NCBI GenBank assembly: GCA_964632305.1
Contig: CAZWBR010000016.1
Span: 1 to 64,000 of the forward strand
Length of the DNA: 64,000 nucleotides
From: CAZWBR01 sp964632305
GTDB lineage: Bacteria > Bacteroidota > Bacteroidia > Bacteroidales > Prolixibacteraceae
Direction: 5' to 3'
The notes beneath the pieces were generated by a model that saw only the letters and a program-made list of their open reading frames with translations, was not told where the DNA came from and did not search any database. The position numbers and the translations under genes are program-made. This document shows positions 8,086-16,093 of the stretch, piece after piece. Positions within the stretch are counted from its first letter, which is position 1. Every line of letters begins with the position of its first letter.

Positions 8086-9090
8086 ATGACACTAAGAGAA
8101 CAACTTAAACACAAGATTGATTTTAAAACCAAACCGAACGGGGCGTTGGGGATGCTCGAAGAATTGGCAATGCAAATCGGGATGATTCAGAATACGCTGA
8201 CCCCTGTTCTGCGAAATCCGGCGATCCTGGTTTTTGCCGCCGATCATGGGTTGGCCGACGAAGGGGTCAGCGCTTATCCCAAAGAGGTGACCTGGCAGAT
8301 GGTGATGAATTTTGTTGGCGGGGGCGCTGCCATCAATGTCTTTTGCAAACAGAACGGGATCAGGCTGAAGGTGGTGGATGCCGGGGTGGATTATGATTTT
8401 CCGGTCGATGTTCCGGTGGTAAATGCCAAAATAGCCCGTGGATCGCGTAATATGCGGCGTGAACCGGCTATGACTGCAGATGAGTGTGCCGCTGCCTTGC
8501 TGAAGGGGCGTGAGACGGTGAGAGAGGAGTATGCCCAAGGGTGTAATGCCATTGGTTTTGGTGAAATGGGGATCGGCAATACTTCGGCCTCATCGCTGCT
8601 GATGCATCGTTTTCTGGATATCCCAATTGAAGAATGTATCGGGGCGGGAACCGGTTCGCACGGTGAGCAACTGACTCGTAAGGTGCAGATCCTGAAAGAG
8701 ATTTCGGAAAAGTATAATCCGGGGAGTCCGGAAGAGACCCTGGCCACCTTTGGAGGGTTGGAGATTGCCATGATGGTGGGAGCTATGCTTGAGGCCAGTG
8801 ACCGGCAGATGATCCTGCTGATCGACGGTTTCATTGCCACGGCTGCGGTTTTAACTGCCATACAGATGAATCAGGCAGTACGTGGAAATTGTATTTTCTG
8901 CCATACCTCCGATGAACGAGGTCACCGGTTGATGTTGAAGCATCTGAATGTCCGGCCGATGCTCCACCTCGATCTGAGGGTGGGCGAGGGAACCGGCGCA
9001 GCGTTAGCCCTGCCATTGGTGCAGGCCGCCGTTAACTTTCTAAACGAGATGGCCAGTTTCGAAGATGCCGGGGTGGCCAATAAGGAATAG
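8086..9090 (+). CDS. cobT: nicotinate-nucleotide--dimethylbenzimidazole phosphoribosyltransferase CobT
   Basis: The 334-aa protein has the family layout: KPNGALG substrate region near 17-22, AADHG at 51-55, GEMGIGNTSAS at 159-169 and VGEGTGAAL around 299-307, where E301 is the probable catalytic base. The enzyme transfers phosphoribose from nicotinate mononucleotide to a lower-ligand base, giving alpha-ribazole phosphate for CobS. It sits between cobU and cobS. No bluB or benzimidazole synthesis gene is in the window, so the base may be scavenged or made elsewhere. Confidence 0.96.
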   Translation: MTLREQLKHKIDFKTKPNGALGMLEELAMQIGMIQNTLTPVLRNPAILVFAADHGLADEGVSAYPKEVTWQMVMNFVGGGAAINVFCKQNGIRLKVVDAGVDYDFPVDVPVVNAKIARGSRNMRREPAMTADECAAALLKGRETVREEYAQGCNAIGFGEMGIGNTSASSLLMHRFLDIPIEECIGAGTGSHGEQLTRKVQILKEISEKYNPGSPEETLATFGGLEIAMMVGAMLEASDRQMILLIDGFIATAAVLTAIQMNQAVRGNCIFCHTSDERGHRLMLKHLNVRPMLHLDLRVGEGTGAALALPLVQAAVNFLNEMASFEDAGVANKE

Positions 9091-9100
9091 TTGCGAGTAG

Positions 9101-9132
9101 ATGCGTTAGTGCGTTAATGCGTTAGTGCGTTA
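9101..9132. repeat. two tandem copies of a 16-bp unit
   Basis: ATGCGTTAGTGCGTTA occurs twice in direct tandem in the cobT-cobS spacer. Looser GTTTGTAAG/GGTTTGCAGG words follow to about 9170. The 205-bp spacer shows no gene. Confidence 0.6.
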
Positions 9133-9295
9133 ATAGGTTTGTAAGTTGATGGGTTTGCAGGTTTATCTGTTAATGCCTTACGGCTTCAAAGCCCATAATT
9201 CAGGATTGGAGCTGTTGATTTCGTTTGTTTATTTTTCCGGGATAACGGGTAACCTTAATTCTAATGATGCGATTTGTTTTTAAACGATTAGATAG

Positions 9296-10063
9296 ATGAT
9301 GCGAAGACAATTGAATATCTTTCTGAATGCCTTGATGTTTTATACGCGCATTCCGGTACCGGGCGATCTGCCTTATTCGGAGGAGATGTTGAACCGATCG
9401 ACCCGCTATTTCCCCTTTATCGGATGGATCGTTGGCGGAATCGGAGCGGCCCTGTTTTATGGATTGCAGTTTGTTTTTCCTTTGGAACTGGCCATCCTGT
9501 TGAGTATGGTGGCGACCATATTGGTTACCGGCGCTTTTCATGAAGACGGCTTTGCCGATTTCTGCGATGGTTTTGGCGGGGGCTACAGTCGCGAACGGAT
9601 TCTGGCTATCATGAAAGACAGCCGGATCGGGAGCTATGGCAGTATCGGACTGGTCGGGATGCTCGCTACCAAGTTTATGGCGCTTAAGGCTATAGAGCCG
9701 GAGCAGATTCCGGTGATCCTGTTGGCCGGTCATTCGTTAAGCCGCCTGATGCCGGTTCTGGTTATTTTTACTTCGGAATACTCCAGGGAAGATGCTACCA
9801 GCAAGAGTAAACCGATCGGGAAAAAAGGCAAGATAAGCGATCTGGTGTTAGCCCTGTTCTTTGGGCTGGCATTTCTTATATTCATGCCGTTGGTTTATTC
9901 GCTGACCATTCTCCCGTTGCTGCTGCTCACCATGTTGATTTTCCGTAGGGACATTATTCGCGAAATAGGTGGTTATACGGGCGATTGCCTGGGTGCACTG
10001 CAGCAAATTGTCGAGGCGGAGTTTTATCTTGGATTTGTCATCTATCAATCAATAGTCCTATGA
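9296..10063 (+). CDS. cobS: adenosylcobinamide-GDP ribazoletransferase CobS
   Basis: A 255-aa integral membrane protein. It shows FYTRIPVPGDLP at the N-terminus, then the metal/phosphate-binding acidic segment GAFHEDGFADFCDGFGGG with MKDSRIGSYG, and several hydrophobic helices. It couples AdoCbi-GDP (from CobU) to alpha-ribazole or its phosphate (from CobT/CobC) and so completes the nucleotide loop at the inner membrane. Two adjacent ATGs (9296 and 9299) are possible starts. It overlaps cobC by 4 nt, indicating coupled translation. Confidence 0.95.
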   Translation: MMRRQLNIFLNALMFYTRIPVPGDLPYSEEMLNRSTRYFPFIGWIVGGIGAALFYGLQFVFPLELAILLSMVATILVTGAFHEDGFADFCDGFGGGYSRERILAIMKDSRIGSYGSIGLVGMLATKFMALKAIEPEQIPVILLAGHSLSRLMPVLVIFTSEYSREDATSKSKPIGKKGKISDLVLALFFGLAFLIFMPLVYSLTILPLLLLTMLIFRRDIIREIGGYTGDCLGALQQIVEAEFYLGFVIYQSIVL

Positions 10064-10608
10064 TTATCTCTGCTGTTCGCCATACTTCAGTTGATCTCCG
10101 CAAAGATTTATGCTATGGGATAACGGATGTTCCGGTTTCCCCCTCGTTTCCGGGGGAGTTGAAGCTGATCAGAGAGAGCCTGGAAGGGGAAAGCTTTGAT
10201 GTTGTTTTTTCCAGTCCTTTGCAACGCTGTATCAGGTTAGCCAGTGAACTTGTCCGCGGGGGGGAAGTGATCATTGATTCGCGGCTGAGCGAGCTTAACT
10301 TTGGGGATTGGGAGATGGCGGATTGGAATTCCATATTCGAGTCACCTAACGGGAAGGCCTGGTTTGCCGATTATATTAATGTTAGCTGCCCGAATGGGGA
10401 ATCGTTTGCCGGATTAACCGAAAGGATAACCTCCTTTTTGTCTGATCTGCAGAAGAGAAACGATCAACGGATATTGGTGGTCACCCATGCCGGGGTGATC
10501 AGGGCGCTGCTCTGCCTGATCGAAGGGAAATTGGCTGAGGAGGCTTTCCGGACAGCGGTGGGGTACGGCGAATTATTTCATTTTTATTTGAACAGCAATG
10601 AAGACTAA
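10060..10608 (+). CDS. cobC: alpha-ribazole phosphatase CobC (histidine phosphatase family)
   Basis: The 182-aa protein opens with AVRHTSVDL, where R7-H8 are the phosphohistidine-site residues (the usual RHG is RHT here). It continues with SSPLQRC, ELNFGDWE and VTHAGVIRAL, the standard branch-1 histidine phosphatase motifs. In this setting it removes phosphate from alpha-ribazole-5'-phosphate or adenosylcobalamin phosphate. ATG 10060 overlaps the cobS stop (ATGA), which supports that start over an earlier in-frame one. It overlaps cobQ by 11 nt. Confidence 0.88.
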   Translation: MIISAVRHTSVDLRKDLCYGITDVPVSPSFPGELKLIRESLEGESFDVVFSSPLQRCIRLASELVRGGEVIIDSRLSELNFGDWEMADWNSIFESPNGKAWFADYINVSCPNGESFAGLTERITSFLSDLQKRNDQRILVVTHAGVIRALLCLIEGKLAEEAFRTAVGYGELFHFYLNSNED

Positions 10609-12073
10609 TCTATCTCCGATCATGTTTGTCGGCACTGGTTCCGATGTGGGGAAAAGTATTATCAACGCGGGATTTTGCCGCATCTTCAAACAGGATGGTT
10701 ATGCCCCGGCCCCCTTTAAGGCACAAAATATGTCGTTGAATTCGTATGCCGGCATTGACGGGCTCGAACTGGGTCGGGCACAGGCCGTTCAGGCCGAAGC
10801 CTGTGGCATTGAGCCGCTCAGTGAGATGAATCCCATCCTGCTGAAGCCGACCAGTCACCAAAACGCGCAGGTGGTGTTAAACGGCAAACCGATGGGCAAC
10901 CAGTCGGCCAAAGAATATTTTCTGGGAACCGATCGGGAGCTCTTATTTGCCGAGGCTATGAAAGCCTACCGGAAACTTGGTTCGCAATATAACCCGATCG
11001 TCATCGAGGGGGCGGGAAGTATCTCGGAAATAAACCTGAGTGATAAAGATATCACAAATATGCGGGTGGCCCTTGAGGTGAATGCCGCCGTGATCCTGGT
11101 GGCCGATATCGATCGGGGAGGGGTGTTTGGCAGCGTCTACGGGACCCTTGCTCTGTTACCCTCTGAGGAGCGGGCCCTGGTCAAGGGGGTCCTGATCAAC
11201 AAGTTCAGGGGCGATATCGATCTCTTTACCGAAGGACGGTGTATGATGGAAGAGTTGACCGGGGTGCCGGTCGTAGGTGTGGTCCCCTATTTCCAGGATA
11301 TTCATATCGACGACGAAGACTCAGTGGTGATCGATCATAAAACGGGAAAAACGAAAGAGGGAGTGGTAAATGTTGCGGTGGTTCTGTTGCGGCACCTGTC
11401 GAATTTTACAGATTTCAATGTGCTGGAAAGGATTCCCGAGATCAATCTCTATTATACGGCTAATCCGGAGGAAATTGAGAAGGCCGATGTGGTGATTATT
11501 CCCGGCTCAAAAAATACCATTGCTGATCTGGAGAACCTGCGTAAAAGCGGGCTGGCCAAAGCCATTCTGAATAGTCATCATAAAGGGAATTCGGTATACG
11601 GAATATGTGGCGGTTACCAGATGATGGGGCTTGAGATTCATGACCCGGAACAGGTGGAGGGGGAGGTGACCTACCTGCCCGGATTGGGAATACTGCCGGT
11701 TATCACTACCCTTACCGCTGAGAAGAGAACGGTCCAAAGTGCATTCACCTTTAGAAATGACCCGGGAGAGTGTCAGGGTTACGAGATTCACATGGGCCAG
11801 ACCGAGTTGCTGGGCGGAGTCCCATTGGTAAGGCTGAACGATGGGACACCCGATGGCTGTTATCTGAACGATAAGACCTGGGGAAGTTACCTGCATGGCA
11901 TTTTGGATAATCTGACCGTTATCCGTGCCATACTAAAAAGCCGGGGCAAAGAAACCTCTCTTCAAGAGTTTAACTATTTGAAATACAAAAATGAGCAGTA
12001 CGACCGGTTAGCGATACTGCTACGCGAGTGTTGCGAACTGGATTATATTTACAGGATAATGGACAAAAGATGA
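10598..12073 (+). CDS. cobQ: cobyric acid synthase CobQ/CbiP
   Basis: The 491-aa glutamine amidotransferase begins with the dethiobiotin-synthetase-like P-loop GTGSDVGKS (residues 12-20) and then PFKAQNMSLNS. The C-terminal class I glutaminase domain shows the nucleophile Cys in VYGICGGYQMMG and its His in SYLHGI. It amidates the b, d, e and g side chains of adenosylcobyrinic acid a,c-diamide using ATP and glutamine. It overlaps cobC by 11 nt and cobO by 4 nt. Its presence shows the cell can use a cobyrinate precursor, although CbiA is not in this window. Confidence 0.96.
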   Translation: MKTNLSPIMFVGTGSDVGKSIINAGFCRIFKQDGYAPAPFKAQNMSLNSYAGIDGLELGRAQAVQAEACGIEPLSEMNPILLKPTSHQNAQVVLNGKPMGNQSAKEYFLGTDRELLFAEAMKAYRKLGSQYNPIVIEGAGSISEINLSDKDITNMRVALEVNAAVILVADIDRGGVFGSVYGTLALLPSEERALVKGVLINKFRGDIDLFTEGRCMMEELTGVPVVGVVPYFQDIHIDDEDSVVIDHKTGKTKEGVVNVAVVLLRHLSNFTDFNVLERIPEINLYYTANPEEIEKADVVIIPGSKNTIADLENLRKSGLAKAILNSHHKGNSVYGICGGYQMMGLEIHDPEQVEGEVTYLPGLGILPVITTLTAEKRTVQSAFTFRNDPGECQGYEIHMGQTELLGGVPLVRLNDGTPDGCYLNDKTWGSYLHGILDNLTVIRAILKSRGKETSLQEFNYLKYKNEQYDRLAILLRECCELDYIYRIMDKR

Positions 12074-12597
12074 AAAGAGGGCTGATACACATATATACCG
12101 GTGAAGGAAAAGGAAAGACTACGGCGGCGGTCGGACTGGCGGTCCGTGCATTGGGACACGGCATGAAAGTTTGTTACGTGCATTTCAATAAACGACCTGA
12201 ACGCTACGGGAACAACGAGATCCAGAGTCTTCTGAAGCTTGGAGCGACAGTGAAGGGTTTCACCCAGGGGCACCAGTCGTTTCACCCGGAAGTGACCCGC
12301 GAGAACAGCCGACGTGATCATCTCACCGGTTTGAACGAACTGACGGATTATCTTCGGCACGAGACTCCCGATCTGCTGATCCTGGATGAGATTCTGATCT
12401 CGGTACGCGATGGGGTGTTGAGCGAAGAGGAGCTGTTGTCATTTATTGCCCAAAAAGCGGAAAATACCGAGCTTGTCCTTACCGGGAGGGGCGCCGGCGA
12501 GGCGATCCTTGAAGTGGCGGATTACGTTAGCTGCATTCAGAAAATTAAACACCCGTATGATCGCCGGATCGGCAGTCGTGAGGGGATTGAGTATTAA
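12070..12597 (+). CDS. cobO: cob(I)yrinic acid a,c-diamide adenosyltransferase CobO/BtuR (copy 1)
   Basis: The 175-aa protein starts MKRGLIHIYTGEGKGKTT with the BtuR-type P-loop GEGKGKTT (11-18). LILDEI and VLTGRGA follow, matching the CobA/CobO family that adenosylates reduced corrinoids with ATP. ATG 12070 overlaps the cobQ stop codon, which fixes the start. It is the last gene of the B12 operon. A second, clearly different member lies at 24091 inside the Hdr-like string. Confidence 0.93.
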   Translation: MKRGLIHIYTGEGKGKTTAAVGLAVRALGHGMKVCYVHFNKRPERYGNNEIQSLLKLGATVKGFTQGHQSFHPEVTRENSRRDHLTGLNELTDYLRHETPDLLILDEILISVRDGVLSEEELLSFIAQKAENTELVLTGRGAGEAILEVADYVSCIQKIKHPYDRRIGSREGIEY

Positions 12598-13067
12598 TCG
12601 GGGTAAATAATTGTTTTTTATCAGGTGGTTTAGTGTGTTTCTCCTATGTTGGTGCGGTTCTCCATCCGTGTGAATAAGTTATGTTTTGCAGCAGTGAGTT
12701 GGAATTTCCAAGTTTCTAAGGATTATCTCTCTCCCTTCTTTCTGTTTTAATGGGCTGATCTGTGCTTTGGGTTGCTCTCATTTGTGCAGAAGATCTGAAG
12801 TGTTTGGAAATATTTCTGTTTTATCGCTGGATTTTTGTTGATTGCCATGTGTTTATGGATGTGATTTTGTCGGGGAATCAATTGACTTTCCTGGTGCGAA
12901 TGTGGGATGAGGCCGTCGGGAGAAGAAGGGTGGAAGGGCGGAGGAAGGATCGAAGTGATGGGATGGCCGAAAAAAGCCCCGGAAAGGTTATCCGGGGCTC
13001 AGGGAATTCGGAGGTGGATAAACGATTGAATCCCCATGAATCAAGACTAAGCAGATGGGAGAACCGG
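12598..13067. other. gene-free spacer between cobO and the peroxiredoxin gene
   Basis: Reading frames here lack family features, and the longest runs antisense into the peroxiredoxin gene. The only clear element is the terminator at 12971-12999, which serves the reverse-strand gene. Confidence 0.5.
12971..12999 (-). terminator. rho-independent terminator of the peroxiredoxin gene
   Basis: AGCCCCGGA (12975-12983) and TCCGGGGCT (12991-12999) form a perfect 9-bp stem with a 7-nt loop. On the reverse strand it is followed by a run of T (A-run at 12970-12975 on the + strand). It lies about 70 nt past the peroxiredoxin stop. Confidence 0.85.
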
Positions 13068-13781
13068 TTACTTCTTAATGACTTTCATCACTTCCGATTC
13101 GGGAAGTTTTTTGGTGCAGAAGAACCAGTCGTAGCATTTCATATCTTCTTTTCCTTCCATCCGGTCCTTGGCGGTACCGCAGGAGCCGGCCGGGGGAACG
13201 ATGACATCGTCGCCGGGGCGCCAGTCGGCCGGGGTGGCAATGTTGAAATGGTCGGCGGTCTGAAGGGCTACGACGACACGGTACAGCTCATCGAAGTTGC
13301 GGCCAAGGCTTAACGGGTAATAGAGGATGGTGCGGATGATGCCTTTGGGATCGACAAAAAACACCGCGCGCACGGCCTTAGTGTTGCTCTCGCCCGGCTG
13401 AATCATCCCGTATTTTCGGGCCACCTCCATGGTGATGTCTTCAATAAGCGGGAATTTTACTTCGACCTCTTTCATCCCTTTGTATTCGATTTTTTCTTTA
13501 ATGGTTCTAAGCCAGGCAATATGGCTGTAGAGACCGTCGACCGAGAGGCCGACCAGTTTGCAGTTGACTTCGGCAAATTTAGCTTCCATAGAAGCGAAGG
13601 TCATAAATTCGGAGGTACAGACCGGGGTGAAATCGGCGGGATGGCTAAAGAGGATGACCCAGCTTCCCTGGTAATCGGAGGGGAAGTTGATCTCGCCCTG
13701 GGTGGTTACTGCCTTAAATACTGGGGCCGCTTCGCCAATACGCGGCATCGGGGTGAATTCGCTGATAGTTTGATTTTCCAT
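13068..13781 (-). CDS. peroxiredoxin, Prx6/archaeal AhpC-TSA type
   Basis: The 237-aa protein has HPADFTPVCTSEF with peroxidatic C55. A long C-terminal domain carries further cysteines at about 201, 216 and 222 (SCGTA, MKCYDWFFC), like the archaeal-type enzymes that use C-terminal cysteines. It reduces hydrogen peroxide and organic peroxides in the cytoplasm, using thioredoxin-like or other thiol donors. It is the only reverse-strand gene between two long + strand clusters and has its own terminator. Divergent transcription from the DUF134 cluster suggests oxidative-stress protection of nearby Fe-S proteins, which is inference. Confidence 0.92.
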   Translation of the reverse strand: MENQTISEFTPMPRIGEAAPVFKAVTTQGEINFPSDYQGSWVILFSHPADFTPVCTSEFMTFASMEAKFAEVNCKLVGLSVDGLYSHIAWLRTIKEKIEYKGMKEVEVKFPLIEDITMEVARKYGMIQPGESNTKAVRAVFFVDPKGIIRTILYYPLSLGRNFDELYRVVVALQTADHFNIATPADWRPGDDVIVPPAGSCGTAKDRMEGKEDMKCYDWFFCTKKLPESEVMKVIKK

Positions 13782-14121
13782 GACTAAAACATTTAAAATT
13801 GTTTGTAATAAATGACGAGGTATGTTTGTTCGTTATTTCTAATATGAAGAAGATGAGGTTAGTAATAGGGGGGTAAGCAATACTGCGACTGGCCTTTGTT
13901 GTGGTCGTACTGAACGATGGAAAGCAACCTTCGGGGGTTATTAAAATCTTTTTTATCAGTCCGGAAGGAGAGAGCGGCAGGTTTTGTTTTAATAACCGTA
14001 TTCTCATGATTGCCGTAATTTTTGTTTAATCGTGAGGAGAAATATATAAAATATAATGCAAAAAAGCAACATTGTAATCAAATGTTCTATATCTTTGTAA
14101 TGATCATATGCTCGTAATAAT
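13782..14121. other. divergent intergenic region between peroxiredoxin and DUF134 genes
   Basis: No gene is seen. An 11-bp inverted repeat, GGTTATTAAAA (13936-13946) and TTTTAATAACC (13987-13997), is separated by 40 nt. A Bacteroidota-like promoter for the + strand lies at 14072-14097. The region should hold promoters for both directions. Confidence 0.5.
14072..14097 (+). promoter_or_regulatory. candidate promoter of the DUF134 cluster
   Basis: TTG at 14072-14074 and TATCTTTG at 14090-14097 fit the TTTG / TAnnTTTG pattern with slightly short spacing. It lies 25 nt before the DUF134 start codon. Confidence 0.45.
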
Positions 14122-14703
14122 ATGCCAAGACCGAAGAGAATAAGAAAAATGAATAATCCGCCCCGATTTAAGGGATATCGGCCGATCGGGGTATCGGAAG
14201 AGGTTCACCCGGTGGTGATGACCTACGATGAGTACGAATCCATCCGGCTGAGTGATTATGAGTTGCTGGGGCAGGTACAGGCTGCCGAAGTGATGGGAGT
14301 GTCGCGTCCTACCTATGCGAGGATCTACGAGAGTGCCCGTCGGAAGATCGCGATGGCTTTCTCGCAGGGAATGGCGATCGTGTTTGAAGGGGGCAAAGTT
14401 TATTTCGATAGCGAATGGTATTCGTGCCGGAGTTGCGGTTGTTGGTTCAATCATCCTGAAAAGGATCAGCAGGTGACTCAGTGCGCGCTCTGCGGATCGA
14501 CGGAGATAGAACAGTATCAACCCGAACAGGAGAACCAGTCGTCGGAGGATTGGTGCTATTGTCCGAAGTGTGGCGAGAAGAAAGTTCATCTTCCGGGAGT
14601 CTCCTGTCGCGAGGAGATATGTCCCAAATGTCACACGGCAATGGTCAGGCACTGGACTCCGCAGCGTCATCGAAGAGGAAATACAAATTGTAAATTTAAC
14701 TGA
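14122..14703 (+). CDS. DUF134 helix-turn-helix regulator with zinc-ribbon tail
   Basis: The 193-aa protein starts MPRPKRIRKMNNPPRFKGY and has the DUF134/COG1342 helix-turn-helix region (LSDYELLGQVQAAEVMGVSR, about residues 52-71, then TYARIYESARRKIA). The C-terminal half has CxxC pairs (CRSCGC, CALCG, CYCPKCG, CREEICPKC) that should bind zinc or an Fe-S cluster. DUF134 proteins often neighbour NifX/NafY-type proteins in anaerobes, as here (the NifX-like gene starts 2 nt after its stop). It is the likely local regulator of the following cluster, possibly sensing metal or redox state through the cysteines. The DNA target is not known. Confidence 0.85.
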   Translation: MPRPKRIRKMNNPPRFKGYRPIGVSEEVHPVVMTYDEYESIRLSDYELLGQVQAAEVMGVSRPTYARIYESARRKIAMAFSQGMAIVFEGGKVYFDSEWYSCRSCGCWFNHPEKDQQVTQCALCGSTEIEQYQPEQENQSSEDWCYCPKCGEKKVHLPGVSCREEICPKCHTAMVRHWTPQRHRRGNTNCKFN

Positions 14704-14704
14704 T

Positions 14705-15028
14705 ATGAAAATTGCCATTACATCGATGGGAAACAGTTTGGAATCGAAGCTGGACAGCCGTTTTGGCCGCTGTTCTTATTTTGTGGTGTATGACAAAGAG
14801 AGTCGTTCCACAGAGTTTATTCCCAACCCCAACAAGGAGAATCTCGAAGGAGCCGGACCGGCATCGGTACAACTGGTTGCCTCGAAAGGGGTGCATAAGG
14901 TGGTCTCGGGTGAATTTGGGGCTAAAGTCAAGTCGATCTTTGACAGCCTTCAGATCCAGTTGATCGTATTGAATGATCCGGAAAAACGGATTTGTGATAT
15001 CATTGAAATGCTGGAGCATAAAAATTGA
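14705..15028 (+). CDS. NifX/NafY-type dinitrogenase iron-molybdenum cofactor family protein (copy 1)
   Basis: The 107-aa single-domain protein reads MKIAITSMGNSLESKLDSRFGRC with FVVYD next, and GPASVQLVASKGVHKVVSGEFG later. This matches PF02579. Family members bind or carry FeMo-co and NifB-co, and stand-alone copies occur in many organisms without nitrogenase. No nitrogenase gene is in the window. The start is ATG 14705, 2 nt past the DUF134 stop, because the domain begins there. I infer a metal-cluster carrier for the twin ATPases downstream. Confidence 0.85.
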   Translation: MKIAITSMGNSLESKLDSRFGRCSYFVVYDKESRSTEFIPNPNKENLEGAGPASVQLVASKGVHKVVSGEFGAKVKSIFDSLQIQLIVLNDPEKRICDIIEMLEHKN

Positions 15029-15033
15029 TTGTC

Positions 15034-15282
15034 ATGCCGAATATGGATGGTACGGGGCCTGACCGGGAAGGAAAGTTAACCGGCAGAGGTCTGGGAAAGT
15101 GCCGGGAGGTCTCGGACGAAGAGGCGCTTGCCCGTCTGGGAAAAGGAATGGGACTGCGCCGCAAGTCGGGTGGGGGCCACGGGAGAGGTGAACGGCTGAA
15201 AAGCAGCAGGGGTGATGATTTTGATCCCCAATGGCGACCCGGAAAGGAGAGTGGCCGTTGCCGCGAAGAGCAGGGCGAGTGA
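15034..15282 (+). CDS. DUF5320-like small glycine/arginine-rich protein (copy 1)
   Basis: The 82-aa protein starts MPNMDGTGPDREGKLTGRGL and is followed by GKCRE, the start seen in DUF5320 proteins. The rest is rich in Gly, Arg, Lys and Ser with a second Cys near the C-terminus. Function is unknown; these proteins commonly travel with NifX-like and MinD-type ATPase genes. ATG 15034 is chosen as the family's MPxxDGxGP start. It begins 5 nt after the NifX-like gene. Confidence 0.65.
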   Translation: MPNMDGTGPDREGKLTGRGLGKCREVSDEEALARLGKGMGLRRKSGGGHGRGERLKSSRGDDFDPQWRPGKESGRCREEQGE

Positions 15283-15370
15283 GCGTGGCAGAAGGAGAAG
15301 AGTTAATCGTAAAGAATCCCTGATCAGTGTCGGGGAAAAAATAACGGATAAAAAAGAAAGAGAGGAGCTT

Positions 15371-15607
15371 ATGCCAGGATTAAACAGGAGAGGTCCGCGA
15401 GGCGAAGGGTCTATGACCGGACGCCGGCTGGGTCATTGCAATCCCGATAACAGGGGGAAAAGCGATGAAGAGATTCTCCGAAACCGTGATAATTCCGTCG
15501 ACCCCGGACAGGGCATGGGACGCGGATTGGGCCAGGGGCGAGGAGCCGGTAAAGGCCAGGGTTTCGGGAGAGGTCTGGGAGCACGTTTCCGGGGAAACGC
15601 CCATTAG
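15371..15607 (+). CDS. DUF5320-like small glycine-rich protein (copy 2)
   Basis: The 78-aa protein starts MPGLNRRGPRGEGSMTGRRL with GHC next and ends in a GxGxG-rich tail (GRGLGQGRGAGKGQGFGRGL). It is a paralogue of the gene at 15034. A purine-rich stretch GAGAGGAG precedes the ATG at 15371, supporting this start over an upstream extension. It is followed by a terminator hairpin, so the DUF134-NifX-DUF5320 genes probably form one unit. Possibly a metal- or cluster-binding peptide; function unknown. Confidence 0.65.
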   Translation: MPGLNRRGPRGEGSMTGRRLGHCNPDNRGKSDEEILRNRDNSVDPGQGMGRGLGQGRGAGKGQGFGRGLGARFRGNAH

Positions 15608-15614
15608 AGAATGT

Positions 15615-15640
15615 GCCATGCGGGGCAACCCGCGTGGCAT
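15615..15640 (+). terminator. terminator after second DUF5320 gene
   Basis: GCCATGCGGG (15616-15625) pairs with CCCGCGTGGC (15630-15639) around GCAA, closed by an outer T-A pair and followed by TTTTG. This ends the small DUF134 unit. Confidence 0.75.
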
Positions 15641-15741
15641 TTTGTTCGCGTAAGAACCGGGATCAAGATGACCGGGCGTTATGGGAAAAGATATTGACAA
15701 TAATAAGTTTAGTTATAGTTTATAATAATAATTAGTTGTTT

Positions 15742-16080
15742 ATGAAATCAATTTTTGCGATACCATTGGAGAGCGGGCGTTTGTGTTCGCATTTTGGACA
15801 TTGTGAGCAGTTTGCCATATTGGAAGTTGAGAATGGTGCGATAGTGGGTGAAAAATTGGTCACTCCTCCGCCGCATGAGCCGGGATTACTGCCTGGTTGG
15901 TTGGCTGAGCGGGGGATCACCGATGTGATTGCCGGAGGCATGGGGCAACGTGCCCTTAATCTGTTTGCCGCTCAGAATATCCGGGTGAATGTAGGGGCGC
16001 AACCCAAGAACCCGAAGGAGTTGGTTGCCGATTGGCTGGAAATGAGCCTGGTGACCGGAGCCAATGCCTGTGATCATTAA
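15742..16080 (+). CDS. NifX/NafY-type cofactor-binding family protein (copy 2)
   Basis: The 112-aa protein reads MKSIFAIPLESGRLCSHFGHC with EQFAILEVE next, and GITDVIAGGMGQRALNLF later. This is the HFGHC-type variant of PF02579. The His/Cys-rich start and C-terminal ACDH may bind a metal cluster. ATG 15742 is chosen over a TTG six nt upstream. It follows a terminator, so it opens a new transcription unit that runs into the DUF89 and ATPase genes. Confidence 0.83.
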   Translation: MKSIFAIPLESGRLCSHFGHCEQFAILEVENGAIVGEKLVTPPPHEPGLLPGWLAERGITDVIAGGMGQRALNLFAAQNIRVNVGAQPKNPKELVADWLEMSLVTGANACDH

Positions 16081-16093
16081 AAAGTGGGAAGTA

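Noticed and set aside
12762..13313. 183-codon + strand reading frame
   Set aside because: Its 3' half is antisense to the clearly coding peroxiredoxin gene and the rest has no family features.
14705..16080. nitrogenase locus suggested by NifX-like proteins
   Set aside because: No NifH, NifD, NifK or NifB is present; stand-alone NifX/NafY-type proteins occur widely without nitrogen fixation.
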